Assembly: GCA_013076295.1 (NCBI GenBank)
Contig: RQOL01000374.1
Coordinates: forward strand, 868,001-932,000
Length of the DNA stretch: 64,000 bases
Reading direction: 5' to 3'
From: Sanderia malayensis
Lineage: Eukaryota > Cnidaria > Scyphozoa > Semaeostomeae > Pelagiidae
The notes beneath the pieces are model-generated. The model was not told where the DNA came from. It made no database searches and worked only from the letters and a program-made list of their open reading frames with translations. Below, one piece after another: positions 24,421-35,397 of the stretch (position 1 is its first letter; every line of letters starts with the position of its first letter). The position numbers were made by a program, and so were the translations under genes.

Positions 24421-25204
24421 GGAAATAGTAAACGATTGAACACTGGAGTACCAAAATTTGGCACTTTAGTATCCCTCTACAAAAATCATTTCAAAGCGTA
24501 AAATTGATATAAAGACGAGGAAATAGTAAATGATTGAACACTGGAGTACCAAAATTTGGCACTTTAGTATCCCTCTACAAAAATCATTTTAAAGCGTAAA
24601 ATTGACATAAAGACGAGGAAATAGTAAATGATTGAACACTGGAGTACCAAAATTTGGCACTTTAGTATCCCTCTACAAAAATCATTTCAAAGCGTAAAAT
24701 TGACATAAAGACGAGGAAATAGTAAATGATTGAACACTGGGGTACCAAAATTTGGCACTTTAGTATCCCTCTACAAAAATCATTTCAAAGCGTAAAATTG
24801 ATATAAAGACGAGGAAATAGTAAATGATTGAACACTGGGGTACCAAAATTGGGCACTTTAGTATCCCTCTACAAAAATCATTTCAAAGCGTAAAATTGAC
24901 ATAAAGACGAGGAAATAGTAAACGATTGAACACTGGAGTACCAAAATTTGGCACTTTAGTATCCCTCTACAAAAATCATTTCAAAGCGTAAAATTGATAT
25001 AAAGACGAGGAAATAGTAAACGATTGAACACTGGAGTACCAAAATTTGGCACTTTAGTATCCCTCTACAAAAATCATTTCAAAGCGTAAAATTGACATAA
25101 AGACGAGGAAATAGTAAACGATTGAACACTGGAGTACCAAAATTTGGCACTTTAGTATTCCTCTATCAAAATCATCTCAAAGCGTCAAATTGAAATTTGG
25201 CACT
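24421..25204. repeat. 98-bp minisatellite, 8 copies
   Basis: GGAAATAGTAAA(C/T)GATTG recurs at 24421, 24519, 24617, 24715, 24813, 24911, 25009 and 25107, a constant 98-bp step with very few differences. Part of the unit reappears at 25358-25510 after an AT-rich spacer. The array fills the space between the two converging gene ends. Confidence 0.95.
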
Positions 25205-25698
25205 TCAGTGTCCTTGCACACAGTCTAAATTAAATTAATTAAACAATTTCTACCAAATAATAGCGGCAATTCTTCTTGTTGATATAATATAAACAAACAA
25301 ATATATATAAACAAATATAAACGAAACAAAAAGTAAAAATCACAAATCACAAATACAAAAATCATCTCAAAGCGTAAAATTGACATAAAGACGAGGAAAT
25401 AGTAAATGATTGAACACTGGAGTACCAAAATTTGGCACTTTAGTATCCCTCTATCAAAATCATTTCAAAGCGTAAAATTGAAATTTGGCACTTCAGTGTC
25501 CTTGCACACGGTCTAAGTTAAATTAATTAAACAATGTCTACAAAACAATAGTGGCAATTCTTCTTGCTGATGTAATATAAACGCAATGATCTAAACAAAT
25601 GTGGAGAGTAGATTATCTTTAAATGTTGAAAGTAAATTAAATATGAATTTATAACCGAAATATTAAGTGCATAAAAGAATGTTTGACTGGACTTACCT

Positions 25699-28600
25699 CC
25701 GGGACAAGTACGTTTAGGTTCAGTGTAATACGCAGTGTAAGATCAATTTTGGCGTATTTCCTTATGCGGCCACTGCGCCTTAAAACATAATTGGATAGCT
25801 CTTCTTCCTGATAACGAGGAATAGCTAACGGTTATGATCTCCTCTAAAATAATTTGAGATAAACAGGACAATTGTACAGAAAAATACATTGGCAAAATTA
25901 ATTTTAAAAACATACCGCATCTTCTTTCAGAAACCAAGAGTTTTCAGCCATATCACGCAATTTCACGAATGCCTTGTCCTCGAAAAGTTTAACCCGTGGA
26001 GAGTATATTCTCCCTGCCACAATATCAGCTAAATACTTCTGCAATGAATATTGATACCAGAATGAATTATATGTGATACGTCAATTCGAAATACACTCTT
26101 CCAAATTAATACGCATAAAGAGAACACTTCCTCCAATCGTTAGCTGTCAAATATTTGTTTACCATAATGGCTTTATCCATAGTTTGCAACAGCGTACGTA
26201 ATGTATGTTTGGAGGCAAATGCTGGCAGGCTGGAAAATAATTGTTATTTGTGGTAATGAACTAAATTATGCTGTAAATGAAAGTTGTATGTAGCTAGCTA
26301 GGAAATACAATTTTAGAAGCGGTATTGAAGATACATGTAATATTATAAAATTGTGTAAGTGTACCTTGTGATTGGATCTACTCTTATGTGGCAAAAACAC
26401 GACCAATCTGTTGGAGTCTCTTTTGCACTATCTAGTGATGCACAATAAATGTGATACTGGCGTAGGCAGTACTTACATTTAATTAGATTGTGCTTGGTCT
26501 TTATTCCAAAACGGAAGGAGCACAGATCACCGAGAGCGCAATGACCATTTTCTAACTCGTGTGTTTCCTCCGTAGGCTGCAAAAGTGGCACAGTATGGTT
26601 GAAATTGCCATCGGGTGATGATGGCACCCAAAGAATATCAACATGGCCTGCGCTATGGTTTGCATTAATTTTATGATTTAAGCTTCCGAGTCTTCTGGGA
26701 TCAATGGAATTGATATTAATGTCCATTGCCAACGCCACAAGGACCAAATGCAAAAATGCTGAAAAGAATTACATTTTCCATGACTTTTCCATGCCATGAC
26801 TCTTAGTGTCAATAGCAAAAGAATGAAGTTTAGAACAAATTTCCAGCTTAAAACATACGTACATGAGTATCTGTAACATTGCAAACTCTCCATCACCTCA
26901 CCGCGTACAACATGCCTCAACCTATTATCCTCATCTTCTATCGCTTGAAATGCTCTTGTCACATTGTCTGTTGTTATCAACGTGATAAGACATGGGACAT
27001 TGCTGATTATATCTGTAAGCTAAATGAAATATTTTCTCATTACATATACCTTCCCAATTTCACTTTCCAATAATTTTATTAATTTTAAAGTTATACCAGT
27101 TTTAAAACTTTATCCTCATTCAAAATGGCATAACGAAGAGCAGACAATTTTACAATGGGCCACATTTCTTCTTCTCCCAAAATAGCAAGGGAAATAGACC
27201 TGTAAAAACAGTTTCCATCTCCTTTCACTGCTATTGGCTCCTTTCCCATTGCAGCAGCATATTGGGGCACTAAATGGCGATACCTAAAAAATAACTTTCA
27301 TTGGCACTTTTCTAAACTTTTCTGATTTGTTGAGCAACAATGAATGTCAACAGCATTGTGGGACTTGAACCCACAGTACATTTCTCATTGTAGAAATGTG
27401 TGTTTCATTACACCAAATGCTGATGGCTAGTGACATCAATGTTGCGAGTGGTAAAAAAGCACAATCATTGCATTAACATACCAATGCTCTACCATATCTA
27501 AGCTAATGTTCAATTGTGCTGGTCGTTTTGGAGCAATGTATGGAAGGGCAGAAAATATTCCCCTCAATACCAAAAAATTTGGAATTTTGCTTGGATCGTT
27601 GAAAAATTCCAAGCATTCGTCTGGAGTCCATGTAAAACTCTAAAATAAATATTAAGTGGTGAAATAATAATATTCATTCGGAACCATCTTCTGAATCTGT
27701 TGATTCTCTGGAACATAGATACAAACCTCATATCCAATCCCATCCAAGAAGCGATTAATTGTGGTATCGTTTTCACCTAACTCGCAGGAACTTTCATCCA
27801 ATGCTCCCTTAAAATTATTGCCTATACCCTCTGTACCACCATCCAAAACACCCAGCTCACCATCATCATTTACATCCTGCATATCGTCCTGCACAACCAC
27901 ATTGCCATCACAAATACCATCTGAATTCACCTCTACAACACCACCTTCTTCTATCTCATTTTCAAAATTCTCACAATCCTCCACATTATCACTATGAACA
28001 TTATCATCATTATCATCACCGTCACCCTCCTCAACATAATCTCCCTCTACTCCATTAACCAATCCACCATCCTCTCTAGCTCTGACTTCTTCAACAGCTA
28101 CACGCCGAAAATATTCCTGTGCAACTGTGAGCAATTCATCAAGGATCTCAACACTGGGTCTTGGAAATTTGTTTGGTGAAGCAAAAGTTATACTTTGTGG
28201 CCACCAAATTGGACAGGAAGCCAACTGCCACTTGTTGCATTTTAACAAATCTGAAAAAAATATAGTATCACTGAAACAGATGAATAGAAATATATAGAAA
28301 GACATAAACATTGCAAAAACTAATGGTACTTGATTTGCACTTGCAACACAATGCATCTAAACCACAGATCACAGTGTGAATGTAATAAATACCATTTCCC
28401 AGAACCAGTTGACAAATTCACTTTCGCTTGTCATCAACATGATAATCTATAACATCCCCTTGCATGATGGTTCTCAAGAGGAGTTCATCAATTCCTATAA
28501 CAAAATTTTATATATAGCTTTCATAAACGTCACATGCATATACACAACACACATATATACAGCTTAATCAGCACATACTTCTAACCCTTCCCTCTTGTTC

Positions 28601-29285
28601 TTCCACTGGGGCAGCAGTATTCATTGCTTTTAAGGCTACTCTTGTGAATTCTTTTGCAACAATTCGATTTTCTGCAAATTCCGCAAATGCTTGATCTCCT
28701 GAATGAAAAATATCAAAAGTCTGAAAACTTGAAGCTTGAGGGTCTTTAACAAAACACAACTTTATAAAACCATCTACTGTACTACAAACCCAAAAATTTC
28801 ATATGCAGATTCCCATTTTTGTCTTTATGCAGTGTCAGTGTTACTGCTGGCATCCCGGTTTTCAATTTCCAATCTTTCATCTGCAAATTCATTTTAATTT
28901 TAATCTAAACTATAAATTCAAAATTTGCATGCAATGCAAGTGAAAAATTAAATATTGGAGTGAGTGTGAGCGGTGAGCCCGACTCTGGAAATCTGAAATT
29001 TATGTAAGTAATCACCAACACATACCAATCTATCTACTCTCTTCATCATTCTTCCATCAGTTCTGGTCCTTTGTTTTTTTTCTTTCAAAAATTCTTTTTT
29101 AGATGGACCACGAAAACGCTACAAAACAATACGTTGTTTTATTGCAACATGACCTTAAAATAAATTTGGTTTAGTTCAGCATGATACGAAGTGTACAGTA
29201 CAGTACTCACTGTTGGAGGTAATCTAGCAGCCCCATTGTTTGATTCGGTTGGCTCGGTATCCTGCATATCTTCTTCGAATTCCAT
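25699..29285 (-). CDS. OTU-type cysteine protease with WWP motif and PHD-like finger, multi-exon
   Basis: Exons on the minus strand with consistent phase: 29285-29211 (ATG at 29285), 29118-29026, 28880-28790, 28698-28586, an unresolved exon near 28494, 28250-27727, 27639-27482, 27283-27097, about 27012-26895, 26758-about 26364, 26231-26164, 26040-25918 and 25813-25699. The 3' end is not fixed. The 28250 exon has CPIWWPQSITFASPNKF, then a long acidic stretch. The 27283 exon holds the OTU active site AVKGDGNCFYRSISLAILG with catalytic Asp and Cys. The 26758 exon supplies HLVLVALAMDININSI and the probable catalytic His in NFNHTVPLL, then a Cys/His cluster CKYCLRQYHIYC with WSCFCH. OTU proteases cleave ubiquitin chains. 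The transposon location implies a role in protecting the transposase or countering host control; that is inference. The splice from 27097 to 27012 is one base out of phase. Confidence 0.7.
27351..27422 (-). tRNA. tRNA-like sequence in intron (degenerate)
   Basis: Exactly 72 nt on the minus strand. A perfect 7-bp acceptor stem CAGCATT/AATGCTG, a 4-bp D stem GTGT/ACAC and a canonical T arm GTGGGTTCAAGTCCCAC are present, giving intact A- and B-box-like motifs. The anticodon arm is abnormal: a 7-8-bp stem with a six-base loop ACAATG. It is more likely a decayed tRNA or tRNA-derived SINE head than a working tRNA. It lies between the 27482 and 27283 exons of the OTU gene. Confidence 0.4.
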
Positions 29286-29428
29286 TTTCAATAGACAGAT
29301 CAAAATATAATATTCAAACACACTAAATTAAAAGATTACTTTCTCAACCTCAAAACCTTTTTCTCTGGTCGGTTCTGGCCACGTGTACCTGTGCTATATT
29401 GCGTAATTTGTTTATCATCCTCAAGTGC

Positions 29429-29509
29429 AAGTTGCCTCGTTTTGATTTAATTGTTATATTGCCTATTGTTACAGTGGTTGGAGAAGAACCAAATTTTGGC
29501 TCTTTTTAT
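29429..29509 (-). repeat. Right 81-bp terminal inverted repeat
   Basis: Inverted partner of 17375-17455. It lies 144 bp upstream of the ATG of the OTU-type gene, so both terminal repeats sit at the 5' side of a gene and could carry the promoters. Confidence 0.9.
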
Positions 29510-30290
29510 AACTCCTGAAATATAAACAAACACCTCCTGATTTGGTATTACTTGGATGATCACTACGATGTATTTCTTTGCTAAATCCTTCTATCATAAT
29601 GTCTTCTTTGCTTATTGTGTTATCAAGCATAGTCTCAGAAAAAGCTATCACGTCAAAATGATGGACAGAATTGTTTGCTTCAATCAAAGGGATTTTTATA
29701 CCCTCTCTTGCACATATACTATTTAAATTCCAATGAAAGAATTTCAGAAAATTTCCAACTCGTGGCCCTTGGTTTGTTTCAATCTCTCCAGAAAGTAAAA
29801 GGAAGTCTAAGGGTTGGTGTTGTCTATAACAGACGCATTCTAGGTAACTGCTGATCAATAACTCGTATAGCACTGAATGGAATTTCGCTAACAAGTGTAC
29901 CCGATGGATTTTAACACTAGAAAAGAGTCTTATAGTATGGGCTGGAGCATCAGGAGTAAACACAGTTACGAAACAGATCGTCCCCACTACTGCAGTCCGT
30001 AATGTTTCAACTACCAGAAAGAGTTTCTGATTTTGTAGACTTGTTAGGGTCTTAGGCGAAAAGAGTTCTGAAAATAGCACCAATTGACAAATGATTAACA
30101 AGAACGATGCAGCCAGCACGGAGAGTAGAGATTTCATTATAAACAATGTCATGATGTGGGACAACCAGGCAAAATAGCAGAGCAAAAAGTTAGACAAATT
30201 GATGGAAGAGAAGCCAACGAGCAGCCTTTTCAAAATCATTTTGTGATTAAGGTCGATTCCTGCACGCCACTGTTCAGTTCCTATGGGCAT
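29510..30290 (-). pseudogene. LINE N-terminal part: hydrophobic leader, 2A-like peptide, endonuclease start
   Basis: Read from 30290 down. A hydrophobic leader of about 170 residues contains several membrane-like segments (IICQLVLFSELF and similar). It ends in LLLSGEIETNQGP, which matches the 2A ribosome-skipping motif (D/E-x-E-x-N-P-G-P) except that the first Pro is Gln. The endonuclease domain starts directly after it: FFHWNLNSICAREG, VIAFSETMLD and SGGVCLYF, as in APE endonucleases of CR1/L2/Rex-type LINEs. It is cut off by the right end of the 12-kb element after about 75 endonuclease residues. Confidence 0.7.
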
Positions 30291-31245
30291 TTGACGATTG
30301 AAAAGACCTCTTCAGTCAAGCGCAAAGGCACGTGAGGTTTAGCATTGAGAGTGTTGCAGCAGCGATTGCATGGGGAATCGGAATAAAATAACGAATCAAA
30401 AGAACGTAAAAAATCTTTGAAAAACATAAAAGAAAGCAACGCTTTCAACAGAATAATTTTTGGCATTTTGAAGCCATGCATGAAGTTAAAGGTTTTTTGG
30501 AAAATTTTTGATAACGTTTTGACGAGCCAAAGGGGTTTCAAATTTTCAGCAGAAGGAAAATTATCAAGAAAAGAGCTCAGAAAAGAGGAGGTTCCCTAGA
30601 GCATTAACTACAAACATAATTCCGTTTGTGACATGGCAACCACAGGTTAAGGTTCAGGGTTGTAAACAAAGTTTGGCTTTGATAAAATAATTGAGTACAA
30701 TTTTACCAGAAAAATTTATCTTTCCATGAAAGAAGAAAAACTTGTATCAAAGAAAATTTAGCTCAACGATTGCCTTGGCAACAAACGAAACCATACATTT
30801 TATTTTATGATACTAACTCAACAAGAGGGAAGAGCAAAAATAATCTTTCCCTAGCACACAGATGGTGTCACTCTGACTTTGAAGAAATTATTATAATCAC
30901 ATGAAAATGTTAATGGAGCTAGCCAGGGTCACCATAATATGCTACAGAAAGATAACTCGCTCTTCCTAAATTAGGTAACTCGCTCTTCCTAAATTAGGTA
31001 ATTAAATTATAAATCATCTAATATGTTTTGTAGTTTCTCGACTGAGTGAAAGAAAAGAAAATTTCCATTTTTCAATTTGGCTATCAAATGGCAGTTTATG
31101 TCTGCAAAAACAAATTCCAGGATGTTTGCCTTACCTAACTTCGTTAGCCTATTTTTGGTTAAATCCAATCTTATACGAACCGTTTGGAGCTTCTTCCTGC
31201 TTCGATAAACCGTTGTGCGATCCCCGAATGATTTGAACTTTGCAA
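30291..31245. other. Gap with LINE leader sequence and short duplications
   Basis: 30541-30281 is open on the minus strand and may be the 5' leader of the preceding LINE. TAACTCGCTCTTCCTAAATT is repeated directly at about 30952-31000. No gene is recognised. Confidence 0.4.
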
Positions 31246-31640
31246 TTAGTTGTTCTCTTTTTTCTCCATTTTTTCTCTATCCACCGAGTCTAATCCAACG
31301 CCGCCGTCCAAATCCTCAAGAACTTTTCCAATTTTTACCATGCAGTCTTCTTTTCTGCCATTTTCAGGTAACTCAATGTTGTCAAACCTTAAACAGGTGC
31401 GTCTGCTGTACAGCTCAGTTTCTTCGAGCTTAGCTTCAAGTTTTTCCATGAGAACCCAATTGTTTTCAAGGATTTCAATGCGTTCTTCTAGGGACTTGAT
31501 CTTTACTCGTTCTCCTTCAAGTTTCTCTTCAAACTTTTCTTCGATTTTTCTCGTGGCTTTCTCCAGGGCCTCTTCTATGAAGGCTTTGTTAGGTAACTTT
31601 GCTATTTCTGCTTGCAATTGAGCCAACACCCTCTGGAATT
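31246..31640 (-). pseudogene. LINE ORF1-like fragment, coiled coil plus RRM-like start
   Basis: About 127 residues: a Glu/Lys-rich coiled coil (KATRKIEEKFEEKLEGERVK) followed by LYSRRTCLRFDNIELPENG, the entry to the RRM-like domain of L1-type ORF1 (Transposase_22 family). It ends within that domain. It faces a second ORF1 of the same general type on the plus strand 130 bp away. Confidence 0.65.
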
Positions 31641-31773
31641 CTTCCTGTCTGCCAGGCGGTATACAGTATACAGTATCTCAACGGTATGGCTGGCTGGTGA
31701 GAGGACGCACGTTTGCTCGCTCTGAGGTGGACACTCAAATTCTGTTACCAGAACTACTAAAATCGTTAAAAAT

Positions 31774-32418
31774 ATGCCACCGAAGCAGAAAACCTCTCGT
31801 GCACGCTCGGAAAAAGATGCAGAACCTAATAAAGCTGATGAAAACGAAGCCACTTTGAAGAATGACTCAAATGCTTACAAGGAGGAAGAAGTCAGACCGC
31901 CATCTTGGGTGAACGCCTTCAAGGCTGTCCTGCTTCAAGAATTAGACCACAAGTTTTCAGTAAGGCTTAGTGTTTATGAAGACAAAATTCAAAACTCTCT
32001 GATGACTCTGTAGAGCTCCGTAACGAATATCCAAGAAAAAGAAAACGAAATATGTTCTAAAATTGATGGATTCGAGTCGAATATGGCTGAAGTTGAAATC
32101 GTGATTTCCAAACTCAAACATGATCTGGAAAGCAGCACTTCCCAAATTGCCAACCTTGAAAATCAAATAGATGACTTGACTAACCGACAATGTCGGAAAA
32201 CACTGATCTTTAAAGGTTTTCCAGAAAAATGCGAAGAAGAAGACACCTGCGATAGCTGTCGCTCGTTCTTAACTGAATTTATTGGCCAAAAATTCGATCA
32301 GAATGTCGAAATTGAAAGGGCCCATCGAACCAAGAAAAAATTTAGGCCTAGTAATGTCAATGACTCCAACCCTCCTCGTTTGATATTTGCTGAATTCTTA
32401 AGCTGGAGATTTGTCTGA
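31774..32418 (+). pseudogene. LINE ORF1 (coiled-coil/RRM type), one stop
   Basis: ATG at 31774 starts MPPKQKTSRARSEKDAEPNK. A TAG at 32011-32013 interrupts the frame, which then continues through a coiled coil (ISKLKHDLESSTSQIANLEN) and an RRM-like segment (CRKTLIFKGFPEKCEEEDT, VEIERAHRTKKK). This is the nucleic-acid chaperone type of ORF1 found in L1 and some CR1-like LINEs. It ends abruptly where endonuclease sequence begins. Confidence 0.7.
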
Positions 32419-35185
32419 AAGAAAGGCTACAGTTGGCGCTCAAAATAAGATAAATATTGAGCTTCCAGGATACAAATTTCACGAATCTCCCTCTCACAGT
32501 TCTGCTGGTGGTGTTGGAATTTATGTCAAGTCAAATCTCACAGCTAACAAAAGAGATGATCTCTGTATTGGTGATAAAGACTTTGAAATTGTATGGATTG
32601 AGGTTGAAAATCCAAAAGCCCATAATATCCTTTTCTGTTGTGCCTACAGACATCCTAATTCCGAAATTTCTAAATTTACCAACTATTTTCAGGAGACACT
32701 CAAGAACATTGCAAAGGAAAATAAACTGATTGCTATTATGGGTGATTTTAACATTGATTTGCTCAAATATGATAATAATACCCCTACCAATGATTTTGTC
32801 AATATGATGTTTTCTTACCATTTCCAACCATCCATACTTCATCCAACTCATATTACTGAATCCTCTTCAACAATTATTGATAACATTTATGTTAACAATG
32901 CAACTGAAAGTGATATTTTTGCTGGTAACATTCTATCTCTAATCTCAGATCACCTGCCACAATTTGCTATCTTGAGTGAGAATGCACCTGACTACAAAAA
33001 TTCTTCTTATTTTGTTTATGATTGCAGGAACTTTGACAGCACTAAATTTCTTGCTGATTACAAAGAAATTGAAACTTCTTTCCTTGAAGATGTCAGTTTG
33101 GACCTTAACAATAAATTTGATAATTTTCTATCTAATATTAACATCCTCATTAAAAAACATTGTCCCATGAAAAAGTTAAACAAAAAGTCACTTAAGCTTA
33201 GGAATAGACCATGGATTAACGTGAAAATACGAAGAATGATGATAATTAGAGACAATTTATTTAAGTTATTTAAGTCAACTAAATCAGTATATGATCTAAA
33301 AGCCTACAAACAATTTCGAAATCACATCGTGAATGAATTGCGAGAGAGTAAGAAGGCATATTATCATCAGTATTTTGATGAACATAGAAATAACATGAAG
33401 ATGCTGTGGAATGGCATTAAAAGTATAATAAGCATAAAACCTGGAAATTTTGATACTGTTTCCTATTTGAAGGATGAGAATGGTACAGAAACCTCAGACC
33501 CAAAGAAGATAGCTAATGAATTTAATAATTATTTTACTAATATTGCCAGTAATATCACAAAGAAAATTCCCAGAACACCAAAATCTCCATTAGATTACTT
33601 ATCCAATCCTACAATGGAATCATTTTTTATATCTCCTAGCACACCAGAAGAGATTTCATCTCTGAATCAATCTTTGAAAAATGGTAAATCCAGTGGACCG
33701 AAGAGTATACCAGTGAAACTTCTAAAAATCCTTGATATGCCCATCTCAAAGGACCTCTCTAGATTGGTCAATGAATCCTTTATTATGGGGATCTTTCCTG
33801 AAAAGCTTAAAATTGCTAAGGTTATTCCTGTCTTTAAAAAGGGACTTCCCACAAGTAAATCTAATTACAGACCGATTTCTCTGCTTTCTATCTTTAGCAA
33901 AATTTTTGAAAAATTAATGCACAAGCGTCTTTACAGTTTCCTTGAATTCTATGAGGCATTATATGGCATGCAATTTGGTTTTCGAACAGGCCACTCAACT
34001 GATCATGCACTAATTAGTTTAACTGAAACTATTAAATCTTCTTTAGACAATAAAAGGTTTGGTTGTGGAATCTTTATGGACTTACAGAAGGCTTTTGACA
34101 CAGTAAATCATGAAATTCTTATAAAAAAGTTAGAACATTATGGAATCAGGGGCACTGCTTTAAATTGGTTCCAATCTTACCTTGGTAACCGCAAACAATA
34201 TGTCTCAATTAATGGCCATTCTTCTTCTCTTTTGGACATACCCTGTGGTGTTCCCCAAGGCTCAGTCCTTGGCCCATTGCTATTTATAATCTACATAAAT
34301 GATTTGCCAAACTCATCAAAGTTTCTCTCATTCTTTCTCTTTGCTGACGATACTAACATTTACTGCGAGTCAGATGATCTTCAACTTCTCACCAAAAGAG
34401 TTAATAGAGAACTTAAAAAAGTTAAGCTTTGGCTGGATTCGAATAAACTCTCTCTTAATGTTGAAAAGACAAATTTTGTGCTGTTCCATAGCCCAAGGAA
34501 ACGGATAACTGACCTTTGCAACCTTAAAGTTGGCAAACAGAACATTAAAAGGTCACGATACGTCAAATTTTTAGGTATTCTTATGGATGAGCATCTATCC
34601 TGGAAAATTCATACAACTGAACTTTGTAAAAAACTTTCCAGAACTGCTGGTATCTTCTTTAAATTGAGACATTATCTTCCCGTGCCTGCACTTCTATCTC
34701 TCTATAACTCGATATTTCAATCTTTCCTCAGCTATGGGATTTCTGTATGGGGTTTGACCTATGATTCTTACTTGGATCCACTCTTTCGTCTTCAGAAGAA
34801 AATTGTGCGGTGTATTAAGTTTGAGCCCTCCACATCCCCAAGAACACCCATTTTCCACACATTGAAAATTTTGAAACTTGAGGATATTCTGCACCTAAAT
34901 ATTCTAAACTTTGTTTATAAATCCATCAACAAAATAGCTCCATCTTGCTTTCACAATTATTTTCAACCTAATGCAGCTATCCATAAAATTGGGACTCGTC
35001 AGGCTTCTAGAGGTGATATCTTCCAAACAGTTAGAAATACTTCCTTGTATGGTCTTAAAACAATTCAATATTTTGGTTCAAAAATTTGGAACACTATTCC
35101 ACTCTTCTTACGTGTTTCTAGTTCCGTTTCTGCATTTCGTTCACACTTGAAAACTTTTTTTCTTACAAATTACTGCCAGAACTAA
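32411..35185 (+). CDS. LINE ORF2: APE endonuclease (N-truncated) and reverse transcriptase
   Basis: An uninterrupted frame of about 924 codons. The endonuclease lacks its first 60-100 residues and starts near SAGGVGIYVKSN; GDFNIDLL (residue about 111) and the catalytic ISDHLPQFAI (about 178) are present. The RT domain runs from NYRPISLLSIFSKIFEK (about 484) through FMDLQKAFDTVNH, GVPQGSVLGPLLF (about 613) and FADDTNIY (about 643), where the two catalytic Asp are intact. A C-terminal region with WGLTYDSYLDPLFRLQKKIV follows. The absence of stops over 2.8 kb suggests recent activity of the family, although this copy lacks a full endonuclease. The listed start is the first start-like codon in the open frame, not a proven one. 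Confidence 0.8.
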   Translation: MSERKATVGAQNKINIELPGYKFHESPSHSSAGGVGIYVKSNLTANKRDDLCIGDKDFEIVWIEVENPKAHNILFCCAYRHPNSEISKFTNYFQETLKNIAKENKLIAIMGDFNIDLLKYDNNTPTNDFVNMMFSYHFQPSILHPTHITESSSTIIDNIYVNNATESDIFAGNILSLISDHLPQFAILSENAPDYKNSSYFVYDCRNFDSTKFLADYKEIETSFLEDVSLDLNNKFDNFLSNINILIKKHCPMKKLNKKSLKLRNRPWINVKIRRMMIIRDNLFKLFKSTKSVYDLKAYKQFRNHIVNELRESKKAYYHQYFDEHRNNMKMLWNGIKSIISIKPGNFDTVSYLKDENGTETSDPKKIANEFNNYFTNIASNITKKIPRTPKSPLDYLSNPTMESFFISPSTPEEISSLNQSLKNGKSSGPKSIPVKLLKILDMPISKDLSRLVNESFIMGIFPEKLKIAKVIPVFKKGLPTSKSNYRPISLLSIFSKIFEKLMHKRLYSFLEFYEALYGMQFGFRTGHSTDHALISLTETIKSSLDNKRFGCGIFMDLQKAFDTVNHEILIKKLEHYGIRGTALNWFQSYLGNRKQYVSINGHSSSLLDIPCGVPQGSVLGPLLFIIYINDLPNSSKFLSFFLFADDTNIYCESDDLQLLTKRVNRELKKVKLWLDSNKLSLNVEKTNFVLFHSPRKRITDLCNLKVGKQNIKRSRYVKFLGILMDEHLSWKIHTTELCKKLSRTAGIFFKLRHYLPVPALLSLYNSIFQSFLSYGISVWGLTYDSYLDPLFRLQKKIVRCIKFEPSTSPRTPIFHTLKILKLEDILHLNILNFVYKSINKIAPSCFHNYFQPNAAIHKIGTRQASRGDIFQTVRNTSLYGLKTIQYFGSKIWNTIPLFLRVSSSVSAFRSHLKTFFLTNYCQN

Positions 35186-35397
35186 TATTACAATGAGGTT
35201 CATCTGGTTATCATTTTCTTATCATTTTCTTATCATTTTCTTTTTATTTTCTTCTTATTTTAGAATAATTCTAGTTTTTTTTGTTTTTATATGGGGGGGC
35301 TCTCTCTCGATTAGTCTATCTACTTAGAGAGCTCCTCCTTAGTCTCTCAGTCTTAAATACAATTTTGCTTGTTATCATATATGTACTTTGTATTGTT

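Larger units (their letters stand above)
17375..29509. mobile_element. 12.1-kb TIR element with KDZ-like transposase and OTU-protease gene
   Basis: The ends are 81-bp inverted repeats (17375-17455 and 29429-29509) that match with one visible mismatch. Between them lie two multi-exon genes pointing at each other, a 98-bp minisatellite between their 3' ends, an intronic fold-back element and a tRNA-like sequence. The right end interrupts a LINE reading frame on the minus strand (at 29510), which supports an insertion. No direct target duplication is evident: flanks read AATCAGGA on the left and AACTCCTG on the right, which are partly inverted to each other, so the terminal repeat may extend a few bases with a 3-bp indel. 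Confidence 0.75.

Noticed and set aside
27351..27422. Functional tRNA gene
   Set aside because: The anticodon arm has the wrong stem and loop length; kept only as tRNA-like.
27761..28179. Plus-strand Ser/Pro-rich ORFs
   Set aside because: Antisense to the acidic linker of the OTU gene, which has consistent splice phase.
31250..31621. Plus-strand Ser/Phe-rich ORF
   Set aside because: Antisense shadow of the minus-strand LINE ORF1 coiled coil.
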